A stretch of 64,000 nucleotides of DNA from Sporosarcina sp. P32b (GCF_002743335.1 NZ_PDZB01000007.1:1-64000), one strand, 5' to 3'. Shown: positions 26,632-35,843, counted from the stretch's first letter. Translations and numbers: made by a program. Notes: a model not told the origin generated them from the letters alone.

Positions 26632-27852
26632 TCAACTAGCCTCTTCATCTACCTCACTACCACTCTCGCCATCTACTACCAACTTCTTCATAGCCCTCGC
26701 TTCATACGTCACCCAATCTTCATCTGGCTTATTAATCAATTCATCCAGAATCGAAACAGCTTGAGTATCCTCACCAAGCTTCCACAAAGCACGGCTTTCT
26801 TGAAGACGAATTCCGTCTCGGTAAGGGGATTCTTTATAATTCTCATCTTTTTCTTTACGGAAAGCTTTCGCGATTTCCACAACGTCTTCATACTTCTTCT
26901 CGCGCAAATAACTTGATGCAAGGAAGTACGAGGCATCATCCGTGAAGTAATCCGTATCTTCCGTGCGCATAGCATATTCAAAATACACAACAGCTGCTGG
27001 GAAGTCTTCCTTTACGAATTGTCTATATCCTTCATTATAATACATATTCGCTGCTTCATTTGAAACGAATTCAAGCTCGGTTGGTTCTTCAGGTTTTACG
27101 ACTACCTCTTGAACGGGCTCGTCCTTCTTCGGCTCTGTCTCCGTTATGGCAGGCTTTTTCACCGGTGCTATAGCTTTCGACTCCGTAGCGACCTCAGGCT
27201 GTGACATGAGGTTGGCAATTAACCAGATAAAGAAGACTAATAGGACGGTCGCAATACTAGCAAGCAGTACTGCCGCCTCTTTTTTCAGCTTACGCTTAAC
27301 TTTAGGCTTCGGAACCGGTCGTGCGATATCCGGGCGCGGAGGTTCTGCCGCCACGACACGTTTAATGGTCGGATCATCGAGCACATACATAGGTAATCCT
27401 GCCGTATAGCGAGATAATGTGCCGCTTTCATAACGTGCCAACAACACCGTTTTCATGCGATATAATTCAATCGGGATGGGCAGTTTTCCTGCCAACTCCA
27501 TCGCATGATCTATGATCTGTAGTGCGTTTTCGCCAAAGCCTAGCTGAATTTCCGATATGGCATCGTTATATTCGGCAATGATCTGCGTATACGTGTCCCA
27601 ATTGTCAACGATCGTTTGCTGTAACTTAATAGCATGAAGATCGTCGCTGTCTAGTTCCTTCAAGTAGGCTAATGCCACGTGCAAATTTCCGACCTTACTT
27701 TCGAGCAATGCTTTATGCCACAAAATTTGCTTGCGGCTAACATTCAACTTTTCCAGTTCGCGTATCGTATCAAGCGCTAACGTGTAACGCTTCTGTCGTA
27801 TCTCTTGTTGCATTTGCTGTATCAGCATAGGAACGTTAGTAAATGAACTCAT
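26632..27852 (-). CDS. TPR-like membrane-anchored protein of unknown function
   Basis: A 406-residue protein. A helical N-terminal part (about 1-165) shows tetratricopeptide-like helix pairs (ALDTIRELEKL, VALAYLKELD). A basic proline-rich stretch and one membrane segment (about 200-220, LASIATVLLVFFIWLIAN) follow, then a charged linker (PVKKPAITETEPKKDEPVQE) and a second TPR-like region (about 270-395: NEGYRQFVKEDFPAAVVYFEYA, YFLASSYLREKKYEDVV). This suggests cytoplasmic and external TPR modules joined by one membrane helix, perhaps a scaffold. AGGTGATTCG precedes the ATG. It forms a unit with the 196-residue gene upstream and lies convergent to the YARHG gene. No function assigned. Confidence 0.7.
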   Translation of the reverse strand: MSSFTNVPMLIQQMQQEIRQKRYTLALDTIRELEKLNVSRKQILWHKALLESKVGNLHVALAYLKELDSDDLHAIKLQQTIVDNWDTYTQIIAEYNDAISEIQLGFGENALQIIDHAMELAGKLPIPIELYRMKTVLLARYESGTLSRYTAGLPMYVLDDPTIKRVVAAEPPRPDIARPVPKPKVKRKLKKEAAVLLASIATVLLVFFIWLIANLMSQPEVATESKAIAPVKKPAITETEPKKDEPVQEVVVKPEEPTELEFVSNEAANMYYNEGYRQFVKEDFPAAVVYFEYAMRTEDTDYFTDDASYFLASSYLREKKYEDVVEIAKAFRKEKDENYKESPYRDGIRLQESRALWKLGEDTQAVSILDELINKPDEDWVTYEARAMKKLVVDGESGSEVDEEAS

Positions 27853-27856
27853 CGAA

Positions 27857-27922
27857 TCACCTCCACCTACTAAACGGGCGTACGTAGTGACTCACCCATT
27901 GATCATTTGTTATGCTCGTCAT
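27857..27922 (-). CDS. Possible 21-residue leader peptide
   Basis: An ATG at 27922 stands seven bases behind GGGGG and opens a 21-codon frame ending in TGA at 27857. The stop overlaps the ribosome-binding site of the downstream TPR-like gene, an arrangement that would allow translational coupling. No homology is recognisable, so it may be chance. Confidence 0.3.
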   Translation of the reverse strand: MTSITNDQWVSHYVRPFSRWR

Positions 27923-27936
27923 AAACGTTCCCCCTT

Positions 27937-28527
27937 TTACGAAACCGTTTTCACTAGTGCATCTTGAATGACTTGATCTTCCATTGAAAAAGCTCTGCGG
28001 AATACAGCCGCCACTTTAAAACGCTCAATCCCTTGCGCTTCTTCAGCCGGTATAGTTCCTACCGCTTCCATATAGCTTTCATCGAAATACTCATCGTACA
28101 CCGGCAACTCTTGTATACCGATTTCTTCAAGCAAGAGTTGCGCTTGATCCATCGCTGCATCCAATTGTGCAAGTAACTCGATCGCTTCAGGATCAACATT
28201 CTGACGTACATCTTCAAATAAAGTAAAGATTTGCACTGCGCGTTTCGCCATTTGTACGCGGTCTTGCAAGGCCTCATCTTGTAGACGCGTAATCGCCTCA
28301 TCAACCGGCAAGATTGCTTGATTGCTTTCGAGCAACTCTTCTAGTGAGCGGAAACTCGTCGATGTAAACTGCTGAAACTGCTTCAAATCTTCTTGCGTGA
28401 CAGGCTTCTCAATCGGATCCACTTCGAAATCTTCAATCGTAATTTTCTCCAACTGCAATAATTCTTTATCCAATATACGCTGTAACTCTTCCGGCCTGTT
28501 ATTCGCGGACTCATGTATAGTACTCAT
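27937..28527 (-). CDS. Acidic helical protein of unknown function
   Basis: A 196-residue cytoplasmic protein, acidic and mostly helical, without recognisable domain, signal or membrane segment (starts MSTIHESANNRPEELQRILD; ends DQVIQDALVKTVS). The open frame reaches 28569, but GGGG seven bases before ATG 28527 and the sequence style after that Met favour the shorter form. It lies upstream of the TPR-like membrane protein on the same strand with an 85-bp gap, so the two are probably one operon. Confidence 0.65.
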   Translation of the reverse strand: MSTIHESANNRPEELQRILDKELLQLEKITIEDFEVDPIEKPVTQEDLKQFQQFTSTSFRSLEELLESNQAILPVDEAITRLQDEALQDRVQMAKRAVQIFTLFEDVRQNVDPEAIELLAQLDAAMDQAQLLLEEIGIQELPVYDEYFDESYMEAVGTIPAEEAQGIERFKVAAVFRRAFSMEDQVIQDALVKTVS

Positions 28528-28747
28528 CGAATTCCCCTTTTCAGAAAACATATGTAATGCATAAATCAAGCAAGAAAAGCCCAGTCTAAGCTTAGGCTAT
28601 TATACTGATAAGATAGCACTTTTTGATGGCTAACACAATACTAGGCCGTGAATTGTCGAAGGAATGAGACGACATTGGTACACGTGCTGACGTATTGTTG
28701 CACGATGTGTCATCGATAGACAAAACATTCATCCAGAAAAGTTAAGG

Positions 28748-28776
28748 TTGCTATTTCGTCAGATACCAAGTACAGT
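28748..28776 (+). promoter_or_regulatory. Possible promoter of the dapA transcript
   Basis: TTGCTA (28748-28753) and TACAGT (28771-28776) with 17-bp spacing, about 45 bp before the lysine riboswitch. Both hexamers deviate from consensus. Confidence 0.35.
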
Positions 28777-28818
28777 AAGGGTAATTAAACTTTCACTTAT
28801 TTCGATAATTCGGAAATA

Positions 28819-28998
28819 AGGATAGAGGCGCAAAAACCATTAGTACACAATCAGAGGATCATGAGGTTCTATGAAGATTGTGGAAAGGGGAATTTGCCGA
28901 AGCGGCGAGACACTCATGATCTCCAAGCTGATTCTGGACTGAACAAGTGCAGGATTGTCATATGGGAAACTGTATGGTGGGCTATCTCGTGCAAAGAA
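28819..28998 (+). promoter_or_regulatory. Lysine riboswitch (L box)
   Basis: Characteristic L-box blocks are present: GATAGAGGCGCAA, TTAGTACACAATCAGAGG, GAGGTTC, GGAAAGGGGAATTTGCCGAAG and GGATTGTCATATGG. It precedes dapA and should stop its transcription when lysine is abundant. Confidence 0.92.
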
Positions 28999-29016
28999 AT
29001 AATTCATTATTTCAAC

Positions 29017-29046
29017 GCAACAGCGAGCCCTCGTTGTTGCTTTTTG
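29017..29046 (+). terminator. Lysine riboswitch terminator
   Basis: GCAACAGCGAG and CTCGTTGTTGC arms with a short loop, followed by TTTTT, between aptamer and dapA. Confidence 0.85.
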
Positions 29047-29109
29047 CGTTCACTTACGTATCGCCCCCACCTCTATGTTTTTTAATAAAATGATAGGATG
29101 TGGAGAATA

Positions 29110-30003
29110 ATGAATTTCGGATCAATTATGACAGCGATGGTTACTCCGTTTGATGAAAAAGGAGACATCGATTACCCAGCAACACAAAACTTAATCAATC
29201 ACTTACTAGCCAACGGAACAGACGCCCTAGTCATCGCAGGTACGACAGGAGAGTCCCCTACGCTTACAGCGCAAGAGAAAGTGGAGCTATTCAAATTCAC
29301 CGTGCAAACCGTCGCAGGCCGTGCACCAGTTATTGCAGGCACAGGAACGAATAGCACGAGAGAATCCATTGACTTGACGATCCAAGCTGAAGAAGCAGGC
29401 GTCGACGGAATTATGCTCGTCGTACCGTACTATAATAAGCCGTGTCAAGAAGGCTTGTACCAGCACTTCAAAACCATTGCACAAACGACTACATTACCAG
29501 TCATGCTCTACAACATCCCAGGACGCAGCGCAGTCAATATGTTGCCTGAAACGATTATCCGATTGGCGAACAACGTATCGAATATTACGTCTGTTAAAGA
29601 AGCGAGCGGTGATCTAGAAGCCGCTGCAGCGATTATTGAGCATACGGGGGATGACTTCTTTGTCTATTCAGGTGATGACGCGTCTACACTTCCTATGCTA
29701 TCTATTGGCGGCACAGGCATCGTGTCGGTTTCTGCACATATTATAGGCAATGAAATGCAAGAAATGGTGCGTCACTTCAAAACGGGCAATACAAAGCAAG
29801 CCGCTACTATCTATCGTGGCCTATTGCCAATCATGAAAGCAATGTTCGCTGCACCGAACCCTTCTCCGACCAAGGCTGCATTGAACTTGACGGGCGTACC
29901 AGTTGGTGGAGTTCGTTTACCAATGATTGCGTTGCCTGAAGAACAAGTAGATTCGTTGAGAGACCTTCTAGCTCTTCGCAATCAATCCGCAGTCGGTCTA
30001 TGA
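29110..30003 (+). CDS. dapA: 4-hydroxy-tetrahydrodipicolinate synthase
   Basis: A 297-residue class I aldolase that condenses pyruvate with aspartate semialdehyde, the first committed step to diaminopimelate and lysine. Start MNFGSIMTAMVTPFDEKGDI is canonical. The substrate-site motif GTTGESPTL (about 44-52), the Tyr of VPYYNKP and the Schiff-base Lys in ITSVKEASGD (about 160) are all present. ATG 29110 follows GTGGAG by four bases and agrees with family starts; the earlier in-frame ATG 29098 overlaps the ribosome site. Standing alone behind an L box suggests a lysine-repressed isozyme. Confidence 0.95.
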   Translation: MNFGSIMTAMVTPFDEKGDIDYPATQNLINHLLANGTDALVIAGTTGESPTLTAQEKVELFKFTVQTVAGRAPVIAGTGTNSTRESIDLTIQAEEAGVDGIMLVVPYYNKPCQEGLYQHFKTIAQTTTLPVMLYNIPGRSAVNMLPETIIRLANNVSNITSVKEASGDLEAAAAIIEHTGDDFFVYSGDDASTLPMLSIGGTGIVSVSAHIIGNEMQEMVRHFKTGNTKQAATIYRGLLPIMKAMFAAPNPSPTKAALNLTGVPVGGVRLPMIALPEEQVDSLRDLLALRNQSAVGL

Positions 30004-30024
30004 TCGATTTATAGAAACTACTTT

Positions 30025-30075
30025 AAGCTGCTCCAAGACGACCGCAACATACGGTTATCTTGGAGCAGCTTTTTC
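30025..30075 (+). terminator. dapA terminator
   Basis: AAGCTGCTCCAAGA and TCTTGGAGCAGCTT arms around a GC-rich loop, then TTTT. Confidence 0.85.
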
Positions 30076-30128
30076 ATTCACTTCTATATAATAAGTTGAA
30101 CATAAGAACTAGCCATTCCATTGGAACC

Positions 30129-30317
30129 GTTGATTTCCGTTCCAGGCGGACGCGTTCCGCGGGCACGGCCTCAATCTCCTCGTCCGCTACGCTACCTGCG
30201 GGGCTTTCGGCTCGCGCTGTTCCCGCTGGAAGAGCCGTCACGAAGAACGGCTTTTGCGAGTAAAAGCGAAGCGTTAGGAGCACATCTTTGCACTTGCCGC
30301 CTGTAACGAAAATCAAC
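30129..30317. repeat. MITE-like GC-rich repeat with terminal inverted repeats
   Basis: A 189-bp element starts with GTTGATTTCCGTT and ends with AACGAAAATCAAC, which pair at 12 of 13 positions. The inside is much richer in GC than the flanks (AGGCGGACGCGTTCCGCGGG, CTGCGGGGC, TTCCCGCTGGAAGAGCC) and contains no gene; open frames across it are chance. The sequence resembles a dispersed repeat I know from many Bacillales genomes. It lies between dapA and the acyl-CoA ligase gene. Confidence 0.75.
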
Positions 30318-30375
30318 TTAGTGTGTACTAAAATCTTCAATTTAACTTATATAGTATAAGAGTCATAGTCTCCGC

Positions 30376-32025
30376 TTACGCATCCTGCAACTGACGCCAT
30401 AAGATCTTTCCACTACTCGTAGTCGGGAAACTATCACGGAACTCGACAATTCGCGGATATTTATAACTCGCCATCTGCCCCTTCGACCATTCGATAATCT
30501 CTTCCCCAGTCACGCTTCCTTTATATTCTGAATCCAGAATAATAAGTGCTTTTACCGTTTCACCACGCACTTCATCAGGAGACCGAACGACGCATGCTTG
30601 CTGAACCGCCGGATGTTTATAAAGAATCGACTCCACTTCCGTTGGCCACACTTTAAAGCCTGCCGCATTGATCATCCTCTTAACACGGTCTACGATAAAG
30701 AAATAGCCTTCTTCATCCATTCTCACGATATCGCCAGTGCGGAAAAATTGTATACCGTCTAGTATCATATGACTCGCTTTTGTTTCTTCCTCTTGATTAT
30801 AGTAGCCTTTAAACATTTGAGGCGCATTAACTACTAGCTCGCCTTCCTCTTCTACACCGAGTTCTTCACCTGTTGTCGGGTCAATAATGCGGGCATCTAC
30901 ACCGAATGCTGGAATGCCAAGACATTGCAACTTAGGACGGTTCGGTGGATTGAAATGGGTATGCGACATCGTTTCGGATAAACCATAACCTTCTACATAA
31001 TCTAATCCCGTTCGTTGACGCAGTTTTTCACCTACTGCGATAGGAAGCGTAGCCCCTCCGCCACCGACAATCTCAAGAGAAGATATATCATAATCCGCGA
31101 GCTGAGGGTTCGCGAGGAAATCGATCAGCATCGTACTAATATTGATCCAATGACTGACTTTGAAATACTCAATTGCTTTCATCGCATAGTCGCGATCCCA
31201 TCTTGTCATAATGACCGTATTACTCCCTGCCAAAATCGGATTCAGCGCACTATGCGTGAGTCCCGTCACATGGAATAAAGGCAAACTTGTTAATACGACC
31301 GTGTCAGGACTCATTGCCATCCAATGATACGAACCGATCGTATTGGCCTGCACCGTCCGATTCGTATGAATACATCCTTTAGGCGCTCCAGTCGTTCCTG
31401 ACGTATACGGAATCATTGCCATATCATCACTCTCACCTGTGTAAACTGAAGGCGTCTGAGCCGCATCCAGCGCAGATTTCCACGAAACAGTCTTCGCTAG
31501 TTCCTTTGCAGGCGCCTTCACTTCTTCAGGAATTTCAGCCAATGCTTTCCCTTCATTAATATAATCAGAATAAGCAGCAGAAATAACCGTTTGAAGTGTC
31601 GTCGTACCAATTAGCGGTTCTAGTTTCGGATACAATTCCTGTCCAATAAACGCCAGTTGAATATCCCCATCTTCCACGAAAAACTGCAAATCTTTTGTCG
31701 TACTCATCGGATTGATCGCGACAACGACTGCCCGCAAGCGTAATATCGCAAATAAACTGAAGAGAAATTGTGGCGAGTTTTGCATGAGTAGCAAGACACG
31801 ATCCCCTTTTTTCACCTGGCATTCCTGTTCCAAATACCCAGCCATCTTCTCTGTCTCGTCCAATAATTGTCCGTACGTTGCGGATCCGCCATAAAATTCA
31901 TAAGCCGTTTTATTCGGATATTTCTTTGCAGTGATCGCTAAATTATCATAAATCGTCGTTTCAGGTAATGTAAGAGATTTCGCAATACGGGGTGGCCAAA
32001 ATTCAAAATGGGCTGTATGTTTCAT
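30376..32025 (-). CDS. Long-chain acyl-CoA synthetase (AMP-binding)
   Basis: A 549-residue ANL-superfamily ligase that activates a carboxylic acid as acyl-AMP and transfers it to CoA. The AMP-binding P-loop is MIPYTSGTTGAPKGCIHTNR (about 209-228), motif A5 is GYGLSETM (about 338-345), the ATP site Asp is in FFRTGDIVRMDEEGYF and the C-terminal catalytic Lys is in TSSGKILWRQL (about 538-548). Sequence is closest in style to fatty-acid ligases of the FadD/LcfB type. It is the last gene of an operon with a ComB-like phosphatase and an APH-fold kinase, under a TetR operator shared with the acyl-CoA dehydrogenase gene. Confidence 0.88.
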   Translation of the reverse strand: MKHTAHFEFWPPRIAKSLTLPETTIYDNLAITAKKYPNKTAYEFYGGSATYGQLLDETEKMAGYLEQECQVKKGDRVLLLMQNSPQFLFSLFAILRLRAVVVAINPMSTTKDLQFFVEDGDIQLAFIGQELYPKLEPLIGTTTLQTVISAAYSDYINEGKALAEIPEEVKAPAKELAKTVSWKSALDAAQTPSVYTGESDDMAMIPYTSGTTGAPKGCIHTNRTVQANTIGSYHWMAMSPDTVVLTSLPLFHVTGLTHSALNPILAGSNTVIMTRWDRDYAMKAIEYFKVSHWINISTMLIDFLANPQLADYDISSLEIVGGGGATLPIAVGEKLRQRTGLDYVEGYGLSETMSHTHFNPPNRPKLQCLGIPAFGVDARIIDPTTGEELGVEEEGELVVNAPQMFKGYYNQEEETKASHMILDGIQFFRTGDIVRMDEEGYFFIVDRVKRMINAAGFKVWPTEVESILYKHPAVQQACVVRSPDEVRGETVKALIILDSEYKGSVTGEEIIEWSKGQMASYKYPRIVEFRDSFPTTSSGKILWRQLQDA

Positions 32026-32037
32026 TCAATTCACTCC

Positions 32038-32790
32038 TCAACTTTTATATGCGCTTACACATGAATCACAGACAATTTCCTGTCCTGACAAATACGGTGC
32101 CACATCAAGCACACCTTTTTGACTGACGAAATGCAAATCATCATCTACATCCATCTCAAGCATTGCTCTGCCTACTTGCGTTTGTGCGAGTAACGATTCA
32201 TTTTGATCTTTCTGACTACCGTAAAACAACTTGGCAGCGAGCGCACTATCCGTTAATTGAACAGCATTCTCTCCAGCCAGCTGAATCAGCTCGGATAAAA
32301 AGTATCCTGCACCGTAGAAATCTTCTAAGCAAAATTGATTGGCAGAACCTGCACAAGTGAGCAAAATCGTTTCGTCTTCATATTCGTCAAATACTTTTTT
32401 GGCTACCGCCGGACTATTCAATAATGAAGCAATCCACACTTTACGCGCAGCCGCGGCTTTTCGAATAGCCACTGTGCCGTTAGTCGTTCTCAATATCAAC
32501 GTTTTATCCGCCACTTTCTCTTTAAGAGCTAGCGGCAATGGATAGGAAAACCCTTCTATAGGCAAACCGTTCCACTCACCCGCCATACAATACTCATCAG
32601 TCGGCAAGTTTTTCGCAATGTCACGTGCTTCTTTTTCATCAGCTGTCGGAATCACTGACCGTGCGCCAAATGACAGACAGGCAGAAATCGTAGAAGTCGC
32701 TAATAACACATCAAAGACTACAACCGTTTTGGTTGCATCGAGCTTCGCCTCATCCAATTCTTCTTTCTTAAAAAGCAAATGGATTCTCAT
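32038..32790 (-). CDS. 2-phosphosulfolactate phosphatase-like protein (ComB family)
   Basis: A 250-residue protein of the ComB family. Typical blocks are VVVFDVLLATSTISACLSFGA (about 23-43), AGEWNGLPIEGFSYPLPL (about 70-87), LRTTNGTVAIRKA (about 99-111) and a LLTCAGSANQFCLEDFYGAG segment (about 152-171). ComB in methanogens hydrolyses phosphosulfolactate on the way to coenzyme M; in Bacillales the same fold (YitC-like) may serve sulfolactate production. Its location between an acyl-CoA ligase and an APH-fold kinase is unusual, and the substrate here is uncertain. Confidence 0.78.
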   Translation of the reverse strand: MRIHLLFKKEELDEAKLDATKTVVVFDVLLATSTISACLSFGARSVIPTADEKEARDIAKNLPTDEYCMAGEWNGLPIEGFSYPLPLALKEKVADKTLILRTTNGTVAIRKAAAARKVWIASLLNSPAVAKKVFDEYEDETILLTCAGSANQFCLEDFYGAGYFLSELIQLAGENAVQLTDSALAAKLFYGSQKDQNESLLAQTQVGRAMLEMDVDDDLHFVSQKGVLDVAPYLSGQEIVCDSCVSAYKS

Positions 32791-32801
32791 CCTGTCACCT
32801 C

Positions 32802-33860
32802 TTACTTCCTAGCGCTAATTAACGCGTACTGAATTAGATTTTCAACAAACACATTAAAGTGAGCAAAACGTTGATCTTGCGTTTGTCCCTTTTTATAGCG
32901 GTAATAAATCTGCTGGCAAATGACGGCCAGTTTAAAGTAGGCAAACGTCAAATAATAATCAATCGAGCTGACATCACGTCCACTCTTCTCTGCATAACGC
33001 TCGATAAATTCATCTCTTGTGAAAAACCCTTCCATCACGGTGACCGGTGGTTTGCCAAGTCCTTTTTTCAACATTTCAGGATCATCTGCTTGAATCCAAT
33101 AACTCATCGCAGCGCCCACATCAGCGAGCGGATCGCCTACTGTCGTCATTTCCCAGTCAAACAGCCCCGTCATTTCAGAATAATCTTCCGAAAACATCGC
33201 ATTGTTTAATTTATAATCATAATGAATAATGGTAGGCTCAGCGGACTCCGGCACATGACTCTTCAAGTACTCGGTCAATTCGTCCAAATCTTTCACGTCA
33301 TCTGTTTTCGCGCGTTCATAGCGCCCGATCCACCCCGCCACTTGCCGCTCCATAAAGCCTTCAGGTTTCACCATATCCACTAACTTTGTTTTCTTATAAT
33401 CCACTTGATGCAAACTAACCAGTTGCTCTACAAGTAACTCAGAAATCTTTCGTCCAAGTTCAGGTGTATACACCGCGCCGGCAGGGAATTCCGTGTCTAG
33501 CACGATACCATTGCGACGTTCCATAATGAAAAACGGACTACCAACAATCTCTTCATCTTTAGAAAAGACATAGGGTTTAGGAGCTGGCTTGAAATATGGA
33601 TGCAAGCTCGATAAAATCTGATACTCCCGCTCCATATCATGTGCTTTCGGTGCTACTGGTCCTAGCGGTGGTCTGCGCAACACCGCTTCCCACTCATTAA
33701 TTTGTAACAGATACGTCAAATTGGAATGTCCCGCACTGAACTGACGAATGTGCAATTCCCCTTCTGGTGCTTCTGGAATATGGTCACGAATGAATTGTTG
33801 CAGTTTTTCTTTATTCAGTTCTTCCCCAGATCGAACGTCAATTGTTGTAGCATTCTCCAT
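32802..33860 (-). CDS. APH-fold phosphotransferase linked to acyl-CoA metabolism
   Basis: A 352-residue kinase-like protein of the aminoglycoside phosphotransferase family, closest in style to the N-terminal domain of ACAD10/ACAD11 proteins. Motifs: the N-lobe GHSNLTYLLQI and AVLRRPPLGPVAPKAHDMEREYQIL, the catalytic IIHYDYKLNNAMF (Brenner motif, HYDYKLNN) and GLFDWEMTTVGDPLADVG (DFD-like metal motif). ACAD10/11 N-domains phosphorylate 4-hydroxyacyl-CoA so that it can be beta-oxidised, which fits the neighbouring acyl-CoA ligase and dehydrogenase. First gene of its operon, with AGGAGG before ATG and a TetR operator upstream. Confidence 0.82.
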   Translation of the reverse strand: MENATTIDVRSGEELNKEKLQQFIRDHIPEAPEGELHIRQFSAGHSNLTYLLQINEWEAVLRRPPLGPVAPKAHDMEREYQILSSLHPYFKPAPKPYVFSKDEEIVGSPFFIMERRNGIVLDTEFPAGAVYTPELGRKISELLVEQLVSLHQVDYKKTKLVDMVKPEGFMERQVAGWIGRYERAKTDDVKDLDELTEYLKSHVPESAEPTIIHYDYKLNNAMFSEDYSEMTGLFDWEMTTVGDPLADVGAAMSYWIQADDPEMLKKGLGKPPVTVMEGFFTRDEFIERYAEKSGRDVSSIDYYLTFAYFKLAVICQQIYYRYKKGQTQDQRFAHFNVFVENLIQYALISARK

Positions 33861-33875
33861 AGTAAATCCTCCTTT

Positions 33876-33893
33876 ATACTAACCGGTTGGTAT
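33876..33893 (-). promoter_or_regulatory. TetR operator, copy 1
   Basis: The palindrome ATACTAACCGGTTGGTAT lies 16 bp before the start of the APH-fold kinase gene. An almost identical copy precedes the acyl-CoA dehydrogenase gene at 35826. The likely binding protein is the TetR regulator encoded between them. Confidence 0.8.
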
Positions 33894-33918
33894 GTTATAG
33901 CTAAGCTGATTTCTCAGC

Positions 33919-34485
33919 TTAGCGTGGAATGATTCCTTCAAGCAATAGGCTAGAAAATAGCTCAATCAATTCATCCGCGGACATCTTGCCTTTTGGATTG
34001 AACCAGTTATAGCTGTAATTCGTAATGCCCAATACGCCGAATGCCACAATGTCGGCACGTAAATCTTGACGGAACTCACCCGCTTCGATGCTATCCGTAA
34101 TCAACTGCTCGATATTCAAACGAAACAGATCGCGTTGTGTTTCAATCGTATCGACATTCTGTTCAACTAAATGACGCATTTCACGGAAAAATACACGTCC
34201 GCTCGGCCCGTTATTCTGAATATCATGGATCAACAACGCGATAATCGCTTCCAGCTTTTCACGGCCTGATAAGTGATCCTTCTCTAAAATCGTCTGCTGG
34301 CGTTTCAGTAAATCCGAAATATATTCCAGATGAATTTCCATCAATAATTGCTCTTTACTATTGAAATAATAATAAAATGTTCCTTTTGTTACACCGATTG
34401 CTTCCACTATATCTTGAATCGATGTATCGCTGAATCCTTTTTCTTCAAACAACAACACACTCGCTTGTGTAATTTTAGCTTTCAT
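33919..34485 (-). CDS. TetR-family regulator of acyl-CoA genes
   Basis: A 188-residue TetR/AcrR repressor. The HTH region MKAKITQASVLLFEEKGFSD, TSIQDIVEAIGVTKGTFYYY and FNSKEQLL is complete (about 1-52). The C-terminal domain resembles TetR_C regulators of fatty-acid genes (RQTILEKDHLSGREKLEAII). GAGGA is six bases before ATG 34485 and directly at the earlier in-frame ATG 34491, so 34485 is preferred. Its gene lies between two operons that carry the same ACCGGT- or ACCAGT-centred palindrome, so it probably represses both and responds to an acyl-CoA. Confidence 0.85.
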   Translation of the reverse strand: MKAKITQASVLLFEEKGFSDTSIQDIVEAIGVTKGTFYYYFNSKEQLLMEIHLEYISDLLKRQQTILEKDHLSGREKLEAIIALLIHDIQNNGPSGRVFFREMRHLVEQNVDTIETQRDLFRLNIEQLITDSIEAGEFRQDLRADIVAFGVLGITNYSYNWFNPKGKMSADELIELFSSLLLEGIIPR

Positions 34486-34594
34486 ACTCATTCCTCGACC
34501 CTCTTCATGTTATTTACCTCATACTATATCACATTTCAGCGGATCGAATCCTCACGCGGAATGAATGAAACGGTAGTCTAATCTTATCGATCAC

Positions 34595-35803
34595 TTATCG
34601 GTATTTTTTCAATTCTAGTCTAGCAATCTGTCTTGAATGCACTTCATCCGGACCGTCTGCAATGCGTAACGTCCGAGCCGCTGCATACATATACGCGATC
34701 GGGAAGTCTTCACTAACACCCGCTCCGCCAAATGCTTGGATCGCCCGGTCGATGACACGCAATGCCATATTCGGAGCTACTACTTTAATCATGGCGATTT
34801 CTGCCTTTGCGACTTTATTGCCGACAGTATCCATCATGTATGCAGCTTTTAATGTCAACAGACGAGCTTGTTCAATATCCATGCGTGATTCCGCAATCCA
34901 TTGCTGCACGACACCGTGATCGGAAATCTTCTGACCAAACGCCTCTCGTTCACTCGTTCTCTTACACATCAATTCAAGCGAACGTTCAGCAGCACCAATC
35001 AAACGCATACAATGGTGAATCCGGCCAGGACCTAATCTACCTTGCGCAATCGCAAATCCTTTACCTTCACCCCATAGTATATTTTCTGCCGGTACACGTA
35101 CGTCTGTAAATAGAATTTCCGCGTGTCCGTGCGGTGCATCATCATAGCCGAACACTGGCAACATGCGTTCTACTGTCACACCTTCCGCATCCATCGGCAC
35201 GAGAATCATCGATTGCTGCTCATGCTTCGCTGCATTCGGATCACTCTTGCCCATAAAGATCATCACTTTACAACGAGGATCCCCTGCCCCTGAAGTCCAC
35301 CATTTCCTACCGTTGATCACATACTCATCGCCATCGCGTACAATACTCGATTCAATATTCGTCGCATCACTCGACGCCACGTCTTTCTCGGTCATCGCAA
35401 ATGCAGAGCGGATTTCTCCTTCAAGTAACGGTTCAAGCCATTGCTTCTTCTGCTCATCCGTACCATAACGCGCCAACACTTCCATATTGCCAGTATCCGG
35501 TGCATTACAATTGAAAATTTCCGGCGCCAAGAAAGAACGTCCCATAATTTCACAAAGCGGAGCGTATTCGGCATTCGTCAATCCTGCGCCATAGCTATCG
35601 TCAGGAAGAAACAAATTCCAAAGTCCCTTCTCTTTCGCCTTTGCCTTCAATTCATCTACAATCGGCGGAATCTTATTCCACCGGTCTCCTTGCTCCTCTT
35701 GCTGCTGGCGAAACACAGCTTCATTCGGATAAATATAGTCCTCCATAAATTGCGTCACTTGCTCTTGTAACTTTACTACTTTCTCGGAATATGAAAAGTT
35801 CAT
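34595..35803 (-). CDS. Acyl-CoA dehydrogenase
   Basis: A 402-residue flavoenzyme that introduces the alpha-beta double bond into acyl-CoA. FAD and substrate motifs: [20 protein letters not shown] (about 140-159), the [12 protein letters not shown] segment, [21 protein letters not shown] (about 252-272) and [19 protein letters not shown] near the C-terminus. It looks like the ACAD11-type branch (about 400 residues), which matches the ACAD11-like kinase next door. The open frame continues to 36064, but that N-terminal part is translated REP sequence; ATG 35803 has AAGGAAG upstream and gives the normal length. Confidence 0.92.
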   Translation of the reverse strand: MNFSYSEKVVKLQEQVTQFMEDYIYPNEAVFRQQQEEQGDRWNKIPPIVDELKAKAKEKGLWNLFLPDDSYGAGLTNAEYAPLCEIMGRSFLAPEIFNCNAPDTGNMEVLARYGTDEQKKQWLEPLLEGEIRSAFAMTEKDVASSDATNIESSIVRDGDEYVINGRKWWTSGAGDPRCKVMIFMGKSDPNAAKHEQQSMILVPMDAEGVTVERMLPVFGYDDAPHGHAEILFTDVRVPAENILWGEGKGFAIAQGRLGPGRIHHCMRLIGAAERSLELMCKRTSEREAFGQKISDHGVVQQWIAESRMDIEQARLLTLKAAYMMDTVGNKVAKAEIAMIKVVAPNMALRVIDRAIQAFGGAGVSEDFPIAYMYAAARTLRIADGPDEVHSRQIARLELKKYR

Positions 35804-35825
35804 AGTTTTTAACTTCCTTTCGTTT

Positions 35826-35843
35826 ATACTAACCAGTTGGTAT
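35826..35843 (-). promoter_or_regulatory. TetR operator, copy 2
   Basis: ATACTAACCAGTTGGTAT, differing at one base from copy 1 at 33876, 22 bp before the acyl-CoA dehydrogenase start. Confidence 0.8.

Noticed and set aside
30060..30340. Open frames inside the GC-rich element
   Set aside because: They lie within a non-coding repeat with terminal inverted repeats, on both strands, without start signals.
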